A DNA stretch of 64,000 nt from Siphonodentalium dalli (taxonomy: Eukaryota > Mollusca > Scaphopoda > Gadilida > Siphonodentaliidae), in assembly GCA_032622095.1 (NCBI GenBank), contig CP136064.1, forward strand, positions 143,673,954-143,737,953, in the 5' to 3' direction. The translations under genes and the position numbers were made by a program. Below, one piece after another: positions 34,401 to 44,712 of this stretch. The stretch's first letter is position 1, and each line of letters opens with the position of its first letter. Below the pieces are notes generated by a model. It was not told where the DNA came from. It did not search any database and saw only the letters and a program-made list of their open reading frames with translations.

Positions 34401-35212
34401 TTAAACGATGTTAAATAACATGTTCAAATTTCTTATACCACCCTCAAATCCCCATGCAATATAATAGTTGATACCATTTGATTTATGTCACGTGAAAATA
34501 ACAAAGCAGGTTATATAAACAACAGGTTAAACAACAGTAGAAACATAGTGCACAGTGTGGTAAGGGTTAATGCGGGAATATCCATTCAGCGCCCACATCT
34601 TACCGTGGCCATGGTGCAATAAAGCATGTCAACATGTATACACACCGACCTAAAACTGCAAAGGCTTTAAGCGATATGTGAATATCCATCGCGATCAACA
34701 ATATGCTACCTATATTAGACCACAACAATACTTATTGTCAAACTTCATTACATGGTTCAAGTACAATGTACGAACATACTCAAGTACCTTTCTAATCATA
34801 TCGTTCGGGTACGAAAATATTCAAGTACATTTTATTCATATTTCACTCATTTGCCCATACCCTAATTAGCAAGCGAAAAACACAAACCCAGAAAACACCA
34901 TAAATGGCACAATAATAATTATGGCATAAATAAAATACACCCATAGTAACCGAGTGTAAAAAAATTCATCACTCGTGATATTGTGGTGACCACTCGCCAA
35001 AAGGCTTGTGATTAAAACCACATTGCCACTTGTGGTGAAAATTTGGGTACACTTGGCTACTATGGGTGTTTTCTATATAGCACATGTTCACACAATATAA
35101 AGAGATATGACAAAGAGACCCATCATCAGCTGGTGGCTGAAGAGAATAATTTATTGGGATTTGAGAGTTATCAAGATGGGAGCCGAGCTAGTGAAGCATT
35201 AAATATCCTGTG

Positions 35213-35359
35213 CCAGTGCATTCTCTTATATATGCGAGTCTCCCATATATAAGAGAATGCACTGGTTTACAGGGTCAATGTAATTATTGTTAGGCTAATA
35301 CATTCTTATATATGCAAGGCTCACAATGGGAGACTCGCATATATAAGAGAATGCATTGG
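35213..35359. mobile_element. Pair of TATATGCGAG-family palindromes
   Basis: The first palindrome is 35213-35265, the second (diverged left arm) 35294-35359, separated by 'acagggtcaatgtaattatt'. Flanking sequence 35105-35212 recurs inverted at 62599-62727 beside another copy of the palindrome, so the mobile unit is larger than the hairpins. Confidence 0.75.
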
Positions 35360-36085
35360 AACATGGTTTTCGCAAAATTTCAGGTAGATCCAGTTCAAAC
35401 TCCATGCAGGGTTTACCTCCCTTGATGACTCGGCAAGACCGCTGCTGCCGACATTTCACCCACATTTGGACGGCAAGTCAAAGACAAGAGTTCTAATTTG
35501 CTGCAATTTTGACGAGTAGCTTGCGAAAATAGTCAACAAAACTACCGCTCTGATTTTCCATTCTGTAATTATGTTTTATTGTGGGAATTGTTCTCAAAGC
35601 ATATAGAAAATTTTACTTTTGAGCGATCGGGTTTCTCCATTTTTGCTAGAAAATACCACGCTAAATATAGAAACATGGACTAGTACCCAGCCGGTTACAG
35701 AGTCAGAAAGGAAGCATGACTGGTGCGCTCTGGTAGAGATTGGCTCCAGTTATGGAAGGGTAATGGGAGGTAACGTGACAAACAGAGCTTTCCGATGAAT
35801 GGCAACAAGCCATATTTCAGACTAAATCCTGAAAAATTGCCCATAATTCTGCTGTGGTTGAGGAGTCAATTATTTAGGGCATTACTGTCATAGATAACAC
35901 TATTTGTGATGTTTTATGGTTGATACAAAAATGCAGTTAGCAGATTGTGTTCTCACCAAACTAGGTGCTTCCCCAGTCTTGTGAAATGCAAACATTGAAC
36001 AGTGGTAAAATTGCTTTTCATTTTGGTTTTATTAAGTTAACTGGTATATAATGAAGCAATTTCCTCATGTACAATATACACTTGG

Positions 36086-36272
36086 TGTTACATATCGGGA
36101 CATCTCCAACTGTATAATACTGACACACTAACTACCATCGTATTTGCATGCTGCACTAACACGTGACTCCGCTTACCTAACTGGTATATAAACCAGTTCC
36201 CGCGTTCAGGGATAAGTCAATAAACATTCACACTATCAACATCTCGTTAAGTACTGTACCCAGAACACAACA
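36086..36272 (+). repeat. 5' LTR of Ty3/gypsy element
   Basis: 187 bp, starts TGTTACATATCGGG and ends CAGAACACAACA. Contains a TATA motif (TATATAA, 36185-36191) and AATAAA (36219-36224), the expected start and poly-A signals of the genomic transcript. It differs from the 3' LTR at one base (A versus T in 'ctgtataata'). Flanked on the outside by CTTGG (36081-36085). Confidence 0.95.
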
Positions 36273-36290
36273 TGGTGTCAGAAGTATAAC
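36273..36290 (+). promoter_or_regulatory. Primer-binding site, tRNA-Leu type
   Basis: TGGTGTCAGAAGT directly follows the 5' LTR. It is complementary to the 3' end of tRNA-Leu, which ends ACTTCTGACACCA in animals as I recall it. Complementarity stops after about 13 nt. Confidence 0.7.
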
Positions 36291-36351
36291 GAATCCCACG
36301 CTCGCCTAGTAGCTCCCGCGTTAGACGGAGAAGGAATAATATAACAGAAAT

Positions 36352-37632
36352 ATGGCGACAGGACACATACCAGTGGAACCACTTAACTTTGAAGCGACAA
36401 ACCTGTCTCTCAACTGGAAGAGATGGCGCCAGACCATGGAATTAACGTTTGATGGACCACTGCATGGAAGAACCGAAAAACAAAAGTGTAGTTTCTTTCT
36501 GTTATATGTCGGACAGCAGGGACGGGACTTATATAATACCTGGGAAGTACCTGTTGATGATCAACATAAACTTAATATTCTGTGGCAACGGTTCGAGGAA
36601 TATTGTAACCCGAAGTCGAACGTGACGGTTCTACGATACAGGTTTATGACAAGAGGCCAATTGCCCAGTGAGACTATCGACGAATTCGTCACCGATTTGA
36701 AACGGTTATCACTGGACTGTAACTATGGAGACCTCCGTGATTCATTAATCAAGGACAAAATCATCTGTGGAACGAATAGTAAGGAGGTTCAGCAGAAACT
36801 TCTGCAACAAACAGATCTGTCTCTGGAACAAGCTGTGACTCTCGCCAGATCACACGAACTATCGCAACTTCAGATGAAGGATATGACGACGGTACTGACG
36901 ACGGAAGTGCATGCTGTTCGGAAAAATTGGGACAGAAGACAGAAATCGACAACAACCAGAAGTGAGGATAAAACCGAAGACTCAAAGCTATTCAAGTGCA
37001 AGCGATGTGCTCGTACGCACGGGTTTCGGGAATGTCCGGCGTATGGTCAAATCTGTAGGGCATGTGGGTTAAAACATCACTTCCAGAAATGCTGTACATC
37101 GCGAAAACCGCACAAGACAGTTCACACAGTGGAGGAACCAGAAGTTTACTCCTCGGATGAATCGGATTTCTTTGTAGGATCTGTCGACACAACGAATGCG
37201 ATTCCAAATGAATTATATGTGCCCATGGAGGTCAACAAAAGGAATATAATTAAATTCAAAGTGGATAGCGGAGCGCAAGTTAACGTCTTACCAAAATGTG
37301 AGTATGACAAGATACAACAAACCAACAATAAAGTCAACCCAACAAACGTAACATTAACTGGATATGGGGGACACCAAATCAAAGTCATTGGCATCACACA
37401 GTTGGAATGCACATATAAAGAACTGACCCGAAATTTAAAATTCTACATAGTAGAGGCCAACGCACCGCCAGCATTGGGGTTAAGATCATCCACAGACATG
37501 GGACTCTTGAAAATTATTATGACCGTGTCAGAAAACGAGACTGGATCTGATATTTTGGAGGAATATAAGGATGTTTTTGAAGGGTTAGGATGCCTGGATG
37601 AGAAATATCATATACAACTGAAACAAGACTGA
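36352..37632 (+). CDS. gag: Gag-protease polyprotein of the gypsy element
   Basis: 426 codons. The N-terminal two-fifths is a capsid-like region ('NWKRWRQTMEL', 'QRFEEYCNPK', 'FVTDLKRLSLDC' are typical of retrotransposon gag). Two CCHC zinc knuckles follow at about residues 216-228 (CKRCARTHGFREC) and 234-246 (CRACGLKHHFQKC), both with the CX2CX3HX4C spacing that binds the genomic RNA. An aspartic protease with active site VDSGAQ (about residues 303-308) ends the ORF, so protease is encoded with gag rather than pol. The frame stops at UGA 37630-37632, and pol continues in the +1 frame. The ATG lies 79 nt after the 5' LTR. Confidence 0.95.
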   Translation: MATGHIPVEPLNFEATNLSLNWKRWRQTMELTFDGPLHGRTEKQKCSFFLLYVGQQGRDLYNTWEVPVDDQHKLNILWQRFEEYCNPKSNVTVLRYRFMTRGQLPSETIDEFVTDLKRLSLDCNYGDLRDSLIKDKIICGTNSKEVQQKLLQQTDLSLEQAVTLARSHELSQLQMKDMTTVLTTEVHAVRKNWDRRQKSTTTRSEDKTEDSKLFKCKRCARTHGFRECPAYGQICRACGLKHHFQKCCTSRKPHKTVHTVEEPEVYSSDESDFFVGSVDTTNAIPNELYVPMEVNKRNIIKFKVDSGAQVNVLPKCEYDKIQQTNNKVNPTNVTLTGYGGHQIKVIGITQLECTYKELTRNLKFYIVEANAPPALGLRSSTDMGLLKIIMTVSENETGSDILEEYKDVFEGLGCLDEKYHIQLKQD

Positions 37633-40237
37633 ACCTGTGATTCACCCTCCGAGAAAAGTGCCAATTGCATTCAAAGAAAAGGTGAAACGCGAACTGGCGT
37701 CGATGGAGAAACAGGGCGTTATTACACCAGTGAGTAAACCGACGGAATGGGTCAATTCAATGGTCGTTGTTCCGAAATCCAACAATGATGTAAGAATATG
37801 TTTGGATCCAAGGGATTTAAATGCTGCCATAAAAAGAGAGCATTATCAAATGCCGACGTTGGAGGAGGTCACCAGTAACCTTTCAGGTCAAAACGTGTAC
37901 TCAGTACTGGACGTGAGGAGTGCGTTCTGGACGGTTCAACTGGACGAGGAGTCATCTGACCTCACATGTTTTAACAGTCCACACGGCAGGTTCAAATTCC
38001 TACGTCTTCCGTTCGGGGTCAACAGTGCCCAGGAAGTGCTATGCAAACGGTTAAACAAAGAACTTGAAGGACTAGAAGGCACATACGCTCTAGTCGATGA
38101 CATTCTAGTGACAGGACCGACGCACGAAATCCACGACGCGAGGATACGAGAAGTCCTAACCAGATGTAGGAAAATTGGGTTAACTCTGAATGCGGACAAA
38201 TTACAGTTCCGACAGACAAGGGTTAAATTCTTTGGAGTAATACTCGGGGAACACGGCATAGAGATGGACCCGGATAAGATATCAGCGGTGAGAGACATGC
38301 TACCTCCAACGAATAAAAAAGACCTGCAGTCACAATTAGGTATGTTTACATATCTATCACAATTCGCCAGTCAATTATCTAGCGAAACAGCTGTGCTACG
38401 AGAGCTCTTGAAGGACGATGTAATTTATGAATGGAATTCCTCCCACCAGAAAGCACATGACAGATTAAAATCTCTCATCACGTGTACGCCAGGACCGGTA
38501 TTGGCGTATTTTAACCCAAACCTGGAGACCGTACTACAAGTTGATGCTTCAAAGGATGCTATGGGGGCTTGTATATTACAGCAAGGAAAACCGATAGCTT
38601 ACGCTTCAAAAGCATTGTCTTCAGCTCAGGAAAACTACGCTGTGATCGAGAAAGAGGGGCTTGCTATTCTCTTCGGATGCCAGAAGTTTCATTACTATTT
38701 GTTTGGTAAACATTTCAAAGTACAAAGCGATCACAGACCACTAGAGTTCATCATGAAAAAACCTCTGCACTGTATACCTATGAGATTACAGAGATTGCGG
38801 ATGCGTCTATATGCGTATAACTTCGAAGTAGTGTACACACCTGGACCAAAAGTACCTGTAGCTGACGCTTTGTCTCGGAATTGTGAAGACAAGTCAAATC
38901 CGATTGACACGGAATTCCTCGATTTACATGTACACCAGGTCACGGAAAACCTACCTGTTTCCGTGGACAAACTGACAGAAGTGCGCGATAAAACGTTACA
39001 AGATGAACAATTGACGTCATTGAGAACATTTATCAAAGGAGGATGGCCGGAAACGGTATCAAAGACTCCGAACATGGTGAAGGATTATTGGAACTATAGA
39101 GATGAACTATCAGAAATAGACGGTATCGTGTACAAAGCTGACCGGATAATATTTCCAAAGTCCATGAGGTCCGATCTATTGACTAAGTTACATGTCGGAC
39201 ATTTCGGAATGGAGAAAATGAAGAATCAAGCACGAACTGTTATGTTTTGGCCAAAGATAAACCAAGACATTGAAACATTAGTCGCTTCATGTGATGTGTG
39301 CGGAGCGCATAGGAGCGCCAATCGCAAAGAACCGTTGATCTCGACGGAAATACCGGATATGGCGTGGCAAAGTTTAGCCTCTGACTTATTTCAGTGGAAC
39401 AACTGTAATTATATTGTGATTGTTGATTTTTACAGCAATTTCTTCGAAATGGCGAAATTAACAAATCAAACTTCTGCAGCAGTGATCGCGCACATGAAAT
39501 CTATATTTGCACGACATGGCATTCCACAACGCCTGAGGAGCGATGGTGGACCTTGTTATTCGTCCGAAGACTTTTCTAAGTTCGCCGGGGAATATGGCTT
39601 TAAACATGATGTAACTTCGCCTAATTTCCCTTCCGCAAATGGACTAGCCGAAAAGACTGTTCAAATAATAAAGCAAATATTGGAGAAATGCAAAGTCAGT
39701 GGGCAAGATCCATATTTAGCCTTCTTGAACTACCGAAATACACCTGTTGGAAACGCAAAGGCCAGTCCGGCCCAACTATTATATGGACGACAATTAGCCT
39801 CGACGATTCCACAGAGTAAGAAAATGTTAGCGCCAAAAACACAGACGCCAGCCACTGTTCGAAAGGAAATTGGTGAGAAACAGCGCAGACAAACAGCATG
39901 GTTTAACAAAAATGCCAAACCTCTGACACAATTGAAATCAGGTCAACTGATCAAGTTTCGCAAAACACCAGACGCGACCTGGATTCCTGGGAATGTAGTC
40001 AAGTCAGCAGACACACCACGGTCGTATCATGTGCAGACGCCACAGGGGGCGACCTATAGGCGAAACAGAAAACACATCATCGCACAACCAACTAGGCCAC
40101 CAAATAGACGTAACAGTAACACGATGTCAGATGAATTAGATAACGGAACCATGCCACCAATTACTGATGCCACATGCAACCAGATGTGGGCGTACTGTGA
40201 AGACAACACACGACGACAAATTTATTTATTCAGTTAG
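37622..40237 (+). CDS. pol: Pol: reverse transcriptase, RNase H, integrase
   Basis: Open from 37622, just after a stop at 37619, to 40237, about 870 codons; conserved similarity begins at 'EPVIHPPRKVP'. There is no ATG at its start, which implies expression by frameshifting from gag. Numbering from 37637: reverse transcriptase at residues 40-215 ('LDPRDLNAAI', catalytic LVDD at 152-155); RNase H at about 295-410 ('QVDASKDAMGACI', 'QSDHRPLEFI'); integrase with zinc finger HX3H at about 517 and CX2C at 551, then catalytic D (about 582), D (about 635) and E (about 671, 'NGLAEKT'). All key residues are present and no stop interrupts the frame. The end has a short basic region typical of integrase tails. 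Confidence 0.95.
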   Translation, partial: NKTEPVIHPPRKVPIAFKEKVKRELASMEKQGVITPVSKPTEWVNSMVVVPKSNNDVRICLDPRDLNAAIKREHYQMPTLEEVTSNLSGQNVYSVLDVRSAFWTVQLDEESSDLTCFNSPHGRFKFLRLPFGVNSAQEVLCKRLNKELEGLEGTYALVDDILVTGPTHEIHDARIREVLTRCRKIGLTLNADKLQFRQTRVKFFGVILGEHGIEMDPDKISAVRDMLPPTNKKDLQSQLGMFTYLSQFASQLSSETAVLRELLKDDVIYEWNSSHQKAHDRLKSLITCTPGPVLAYFNPNLETVLQVDASKDAMGACILQQGKPIAYASKALSSAQENYAVIEKEGLAILFGCQKFHYYLFGKHFKVQSDHRPLEFIMKKPLHCIPMRLQRLRMRLYAYNFEVVYTPGPKVPVADALSRNCEDKSNPIDTEFLDLHVHQVTENLPVSVDKLTEVRDKTLQDEQLTSLRTFIKGGWPETVSKTPNMVKDYWNYRDELSEIDGIVYKADRIIFPKSMRSDLLTKLHVGHFGMEKMKNQARTVMFWPKINQDIETLVASCDVCGAHRSANRKEPLISTEIPDMAWQSLASDLFQWNNCNYIVIVDFYSNFFEMAKLTNQTSAAVIAHMKSIFARHGIPQRLRSDGGPCYSSEDFSKFAGEYGFKHDVTSPNFPSANGLAEKTVQIIKQILEKCKVSGQDPYLAFLNYRNTPVGNAKASPAQLLYGRQLASTIPQSKKMLAPKTQTPATVRKEIGEKQRRQTAWFNKNAKPLTQLKSGQLIKFRKTPDATWIPGNVVKSADTPRSYHVQTPQGATYRRNRKHIIAQPTRPPNRRNSNTMSDELDNGTMPPITDATCNQMWAYCEDNTRRQIYLFS

Positions 40238-40428
40238 GTCATAGAGTGGAATTTAAGATGGTAATCATTCGATTCCCACAGAGTAGAGCGCGTATTTTTG
40301 TAAAGTAGTTAGGATGTATTAACCTGTAAATTGAACAAGGCAACACTTCGATGTAACATGACCTTTCCATATATGTATCTTTCTTCTTTAACAAACTGCC
40401 TCTATCTCTTTCGTTAAAAGCGGGGAGA

Positions 40429-40615
40429 TGTTACATATCGGGACATCTCCAACTGTTTAATACTGACACACTAACTACCATCGTATTTGCATGCTGCACT
40501 AACACGTGACTCCGCTTACCTAACTGGTATATAAACCAGTTCCCGCGTTCAGGGATAAGTCAATAAACATTCACACTATCAACATCTCGTTAAGTACTGT
40601 ACCCAGAACACAACA
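40429..40615 (+). repeat. 3' LTR of Ty3/gypsy element
   Basis: 187 bp, identical to the 5' LTR except T for A at one position. Preceded by the polypurine tract and followed by the target duplication CTTGG at 40616-40620. Confidence 0.95.
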
Positions 40616-40620
40616 CTTGG

Positions 40621-41540
40621 TACAATTGTAAACTTGCCTATTCATAATGTATATATTCTGTTTATTTAAATATTGAAAGGGAGATTGATAGTCTGAGGGG
40701 TTAAATGTTTTTATCATGTCTTATTGTGTGTAAGGTGATAGGAGTGCAGTGAGGTGAGAGAATTATTGTATTGAGTGAAGGTATGCTGTAGTGTGAATGA
40801 GTAGTGTTAATGACTGAATGAACTGAAGAGACAAAGGACAGGCACTTGTGTGTTAACTGTGGGAGACATAAGTCAATTTTTCAATAATATTGACTTAAAT
40901 TTGGACAATCCTTTGTTGGGAAAATAATAGATGCAATGATCATGTTTTGACAACATTTAATCAGTTATCAAACTATTGAAGCACCTGCTACAGACCAGAG
41001 CATCCACCAGTTCGGCTGAGGTGATTGTAGTGATTCACTTTACTAGAATGCATGTTACCCATGCAAATTCATAATAATTCCAGGTGTGTGTATTGATGCC
41101 AACAAAAAGGTAACCTAGCTGGTATATTATTGTATTCCCTAGTTGAATTTTCCTACATCACGTTTTCATTGAAAATTCATTTTGTTCACCGAGTTCATGC
41201 TGGGCCATATTGTACAATAATTCTTGGTGATATCGGAGCCGAATATTATCAAAATTGAAAGACCTGGTGAGTTTAAAGTGAACAAATCTCCCTAGTTTCA
41301 ATTATTAAATACTATTATGAAATCATGAATGAATTTATGGGAATTCATATCTGTACGAGTAAGCATTGTGGCCACTTCAAATCAGGGGAGCACCTATGGA
41401 GATTGGGGGTGGGGCTAATGAGCCTGTGCCCACTCATGTTGCAGACCCTCAACCATCAGAATTTGTTTACCTCCAGCACATCATAAACAAGCATACTGCC
41501 ACACTTGCATGACGGGAGCTGCACTGGTGCAGCATTAAAG
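40621..41540. other. Intergenic; no gene seen
   Basis: AT-rich sequence with no open frame of note and no recognised repeat. Confidence 0.5.
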
Positions 41541-41547
41541 ATCCTGT

Positions 41548-41918
41548 GCCAGTACATTCTCTTATATATGTGAATCTCCCATCTGGAGCCTCACTTATAT
41601 AAGAGAATGCACTGGCATAAAAGATCAAGGTAAAAATTGTTTAATTAAGTTTATGTTTAGAGTCACCCAGGATTCTGAGAATTAAATGTGAAATGCCGTG
41701 ATTATTTATTATTAGCACTTTCATGACGGGAGCTGCACTGGTGCAGCATTACAGATCATGTGCCAGTGTATTCTCTTATATATGCGAATCTCCCGTAGGG
41801 AGCCTAGCATATATGAGAGAATGCAAAGGTCAAGGTCAAAATTGTTAGGCCAATACATTATCGTATATACTATGCAATGATCCCCATGGGACTCGCATAT
41901 AAAAGAGAATGCATTTGC
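41548..41918. mobile_element. Three diverged TATATGCGAG-family palindromes
   Basis: Palindromes at 41548-41616, 41762-41828 and 41849-41918. The segment before each of the first two is duplicated ('tgacgggagctgcactggtg'). The last pair has the family's usual spacer 'attgttaggcc' and ends 'tgcacagggtt'. More mismatched than the copies at 30.3, 33.1 and 57.2 kb, hence older. Confidence 0.75.
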
Positions 41919-41995
41919 ACAGGGTTTTGTCAAAATTCCAGGAAGCTCCAGTCATGAAAGGATTATACATGTATCATTGCAGGAAGCAGTGATGA

Positions 41996-42265
41996 TATAA
42001 GACCAAGCCTTGAAATAGTGTGTCTGTCATTTGCAGAATGAGGTTCCCAGAGGGTGAATTTAGTGATGCTACCCCACATAGCGGGCTAGCATCACCAAAT
42101 TCACCCTCTGGGAACCTCATTCTGCCGAGGTGCAAGCAGAATGAGGTCCTCAGAGGGTGAATTTGGTGATGCTAGCCCGCTCTGCGGGTTAGCATCACTA
42201 AATTCACCCTCTGGGGACCTCATTCTGCAAATGACAGGCACGCTATTTCAAGGCTTGTATAAGAC
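41996..42265. mobile_element. hAT-like MITE made of two hairpins
   Basis: The 254-bp element 42004-42257 has TIR CAAGCCTTGAAATAG and an exact 8-bp duplication TATAAGAC (41996-42003 and 42258-42265). Inside are two palindromes in series (about 42032-42124 and 42136-42229), each with 'gaatgaggt...agagggtgaattt' arms folding on 'gctagcccgc'-type centres. An 8-bp duplication and CA-starting TIR suggest hAT. Related fragments are at 20140-21075 and 58158-58450. Confidence 0.85.
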
Positions 42266-42361
42266 CATGGGGGTCCTCCTTTTTGTGGTACAGAGAGTGC
42301 TTACTTCCTGTCAGTGAACAGAAACAAAAAGTTAAGTCACAGCAGTGCATAGTTTGTTACA

Positions 42362-42457
42362 CAGTAATGCCCTAAATAATCGACTTCTTAACCACAGCAT
42401 AATTACAGGTAATTTTTCAGGATGTAGTCGAAATAAGGATTATTTAGGGCATTACTG
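42362..42457. mobile_element. 96-bp MITE of the CAGTAATG family
   Basis: Ends CAGTAATGCCCTAAATAAT and ATTATTTAGGGCATTACTG, flanked by TACA on both sides. The inner part is shortened relative to the 34.0-kb TIR. Confidence 0.8.
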
Positions 42458-42529
42458 TACATGTATTTTGTATATGCCCGTTTTTATACGCCCGTTTGAA
42501 AAAACTGTCATATTATGTAAATGGGTTGT

Positions 42530-42845
42530 CTAGCCGTCCGTCCATCCATCCTAGTCGTCCGCTTTTGGTTTCCGGATGATAACTTTAGATTGAATCGAGC
42601 GAACTGAACGAAATTTGGTATGTTAGTTTACCACACCAAAATACAGATTATGTTCGAATATGGGTTTCGTCTGCATGATTTTGACTGAGTTATGCCCCCT
42701 TTTTTCCACTTAGATTTTACCCGATTTGCTGTTTCCGGATGATAACTTTAGATTGAATCAAGTGAACTGAACCAAATTTGGTACGATAGTTTACCACCCC
42801 AAAATACAGATCAAGTTCGAATATGTTAATTTTTCAATCAAAAAT
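42530..42845 (-). repeat. Pearl-like monomers, divergent subtype
   Basis: Two units with 'tttccggatgataacttta', 'aaatttggta' and 'gttcgaatatg'. The same subtype is at 56700-57000. A 'gtccgtccatccatcc' remnant of the microsatellite precedes it. Confidence 0.7.
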
Positions 42846-42895
42846 ACCACACTTGGAAGTTATTGTGTTTTATTTTGTTTATTATTTCGTCTTAA

Positions 42896-43476
42896 AGGGG
42901 TACTATACGCCAAATGTTGTTGGTTTCTATAGTCTCCGAGTCTGACAATAAGGTAACAATTTTTCCATTATTTGAAAGTCTGTTGAGTACGAAGTCATGT
43001 TACGGATGACAAATTTACCGGAATGCAAAAATACAAATTGTCGTTGTCGAGTAATTTTTGTAAAGTTTTCAACCAAATGAATCAAATAAAAGTTATATTA
43101 TATGCATACTAGTCCCATATAATCATTTAAGTTATTGTATCATCGCTAGTCAGTGAGTGGCTTGAGTGTTCTCCCCGTATCATCATAATATTTTAAGCGA
43201 TCGTCGGTGCGATCGGTTTTAACAATCCAGTATCCCTCAATTACTGTTTTTGATTACGGTAATTCGTAATTTAATTGACGCCATTTTATGGCTCCAGTAA
43301 TAAATTCAATTTATATCAAATTATTAACTTTTAAATTATTAAATTTTAAGATAGCCTATTAACCTGAGCGTTTACAGAATACATCTTCGACTCAAATTAC
43401 TTATGTTTCTATATATTATCGATATTAGATCGTTGTTGTCACCGGAAATTTAATGAAAATGGCGTACAGTACCCCT
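42896..43476. mobile_element. 581-bp TTAA-flanked TIR element
   Basis: TIRs AGGGGTACTATACGCCA and TGGCGTACAGTACCCCT, flanked by TTAA on both sides (42892-42895, 43477-43480). TTAA target use points to the piggyBac superfamily. No transposase frame, so it is non-autonomous. Confidence 0.7.
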
Positions 43477-43480
43477 TTAA

Positions 43481-43933
43481 AGGCACTCAATCCGATCAGA
43501 CGCTTCTAAATTACTATTTCTTTGGCTTCGGGGGTAAAAAATATTTGATTCGAGTCGAGGAACCCACCCATAAAGCTCAGTGATCAGATATCGATTTTTT
43601 ATCTTAGTTATTTCAATTGTTTCTAGCCCAGAAACTCGTGTTCAAACTTTTTCAAACGGACGTTCTTGCAGGAAAAGATGGATAACTCTAATATCAAGTG
43701 GTAATAATAACCACTTAATTTTAAGAGTTATCCATCTTTACCTGCAAGAACGTCCGTTTGAACCATTTTGAACACGAGTTTCTGGGCTAGAAACAATTGA
43801 AATAATTAACTTCAAAAATCGATATCTGATCACTGAGCTTTGACGGGTAGGTTCCTCGACTCGAATAAAATATTTTTTACCCCCGAAGTCAAAGAAATAG
43901 TAATTTAGGAGCATCTGATCGGATTGAGTACAG
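43481..43933. mobile_element. ~450-bp fold-back element, TTAA-flanked
   Basis: Arms of about 215 bp pair almost throughout, from GCACTCAATCCGATCAG (43484) to CTGATCGGATTGAGTAC (to 43931), with a small loop near 43706. TTAA lies on both sides (43477-43480, shared with the neighbouring element, and 43934-43937). A second, truncated copy is at 62209-62495. Confidence 0.8.
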
Positions 43934-43939
43934 TTAAAC

Positions 43940-44700
43940 AATTATTTTTGTGTCTAGACTTGATTATAAAGCAAGTTTTCGCAATTGACATGCTTAAAAT
44001 TGATATATGCATGGGGAAATGTAACCATCGTTGTCTACGTACATGCCCCGTGTGCGCAACATCTCAAATGAAAAATCCAATCTCTTGTACTAGTATTTGT
44101 AATTAAACTACCGGTATTTGTATAGCATTTGTTATTTAAATTTAGAACAGAGCCATAATTTTGTTTAAATGTGCAGATCTACATGTATGGTAATAAGGCT
44201 TAAGCATCGTGCAGGGTGGATTTTTCTCATAAAATTAATAAACATACAGGTACAAATATTTGGCACACAAGAGTAGGCACTTTGGTGGAGTCCGATGATG
44301 TTAGATGCTGATAGTCTAAAGGGTCAGTGTCTGGTTGTTCCCCTTGCAGAGGAGATATAAATGGGTACACGACATTTTGGGGACAGTAACAGTACTATTA
44401 TTAAACACTCACACTGACAGTGAATGAGTGGATAGGCCTACTGGTAGTCGAAAATCTACGGGATACTAAAGATATAGTCAATTTTGGACAAGCCTACTGC
44501 AGTACTGGTAGTGGTACAGTAGTGGTAGTGATATGCAGTCCTCAAAAAGTCAAATTTGGTTGCTTTATTTTCCTTGTCTTCTTGGAATTTGTTTTTTAGA
44601 GTTAGATGTAGATTATTCATTTGTAGAATAACAATCAATTATCATGACAATCGTCGTCAAAAATGAATAACATTGATAATTTAATCGATTCAATGATTGT
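43940..44700. other. Intergenic; no gene seen
   Basis: Two short frames on opposite strands (43924-44106 and 44456-44638) show no family motif. Nothing else recognised. Confidence 0.4.
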
Positions 44701-44712
44701 TGACACTGACTT

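Larger units (their letters stand above)
34007..35887. mobile_element. 1.88-kb TIR element of the CAGTAATG family
   Basis: TIRs of 106 bp: 34007-34112 starts CAGTAATGCCCTAAATAAT, 35782-35887 ends ATTATTTAGGGCATTACTG. They share 'cagcagaattatgg' and 'ggcttgttgccattcatcgg'. Flanks are TA on the left and TC on the right, so the TA duplication is only half preserved. The same outer sequence makes the MITEs at 2033-2511 and 42362-42457, so this may be the longest relative of those. No transposase frame was found; the interior holds 'gttaattaaaatatgg' repeats and palindromes. Confidence 0.8.
36081..40620 (+). mobile_element. Complete, young Ty3/gypsy LTR retrotransposon
   Basis: Full element with 5-bp target duplication CTTGG (36081-36085 and 40616-40620), two 187-bp LTRs with 186 identical positions, a primer-binding site, gag-protease ORF, pol ORF and a polypurine tract (AAAAGCGGGGAGA, 40416-40428) directly before the 3' LTR. 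Near-identical LTRs imply recent insertion. No envelope-like ORF follows pol. It belongs with the elements often annotated 'K02A2.6-like' in invertebrates (recognition from sequence style). Potentially intact apart from the gag/pol frame change, which may be programmed. Confidence 0.95.

Noticed and set aside
37637-37642. GTG at 37637 as the start of an independent pol ORF
   Set aside because: GTG initiation is not expected in animals, the frame is open upstream to 37622, and retrotransposon pol is normally made by frameshifting.
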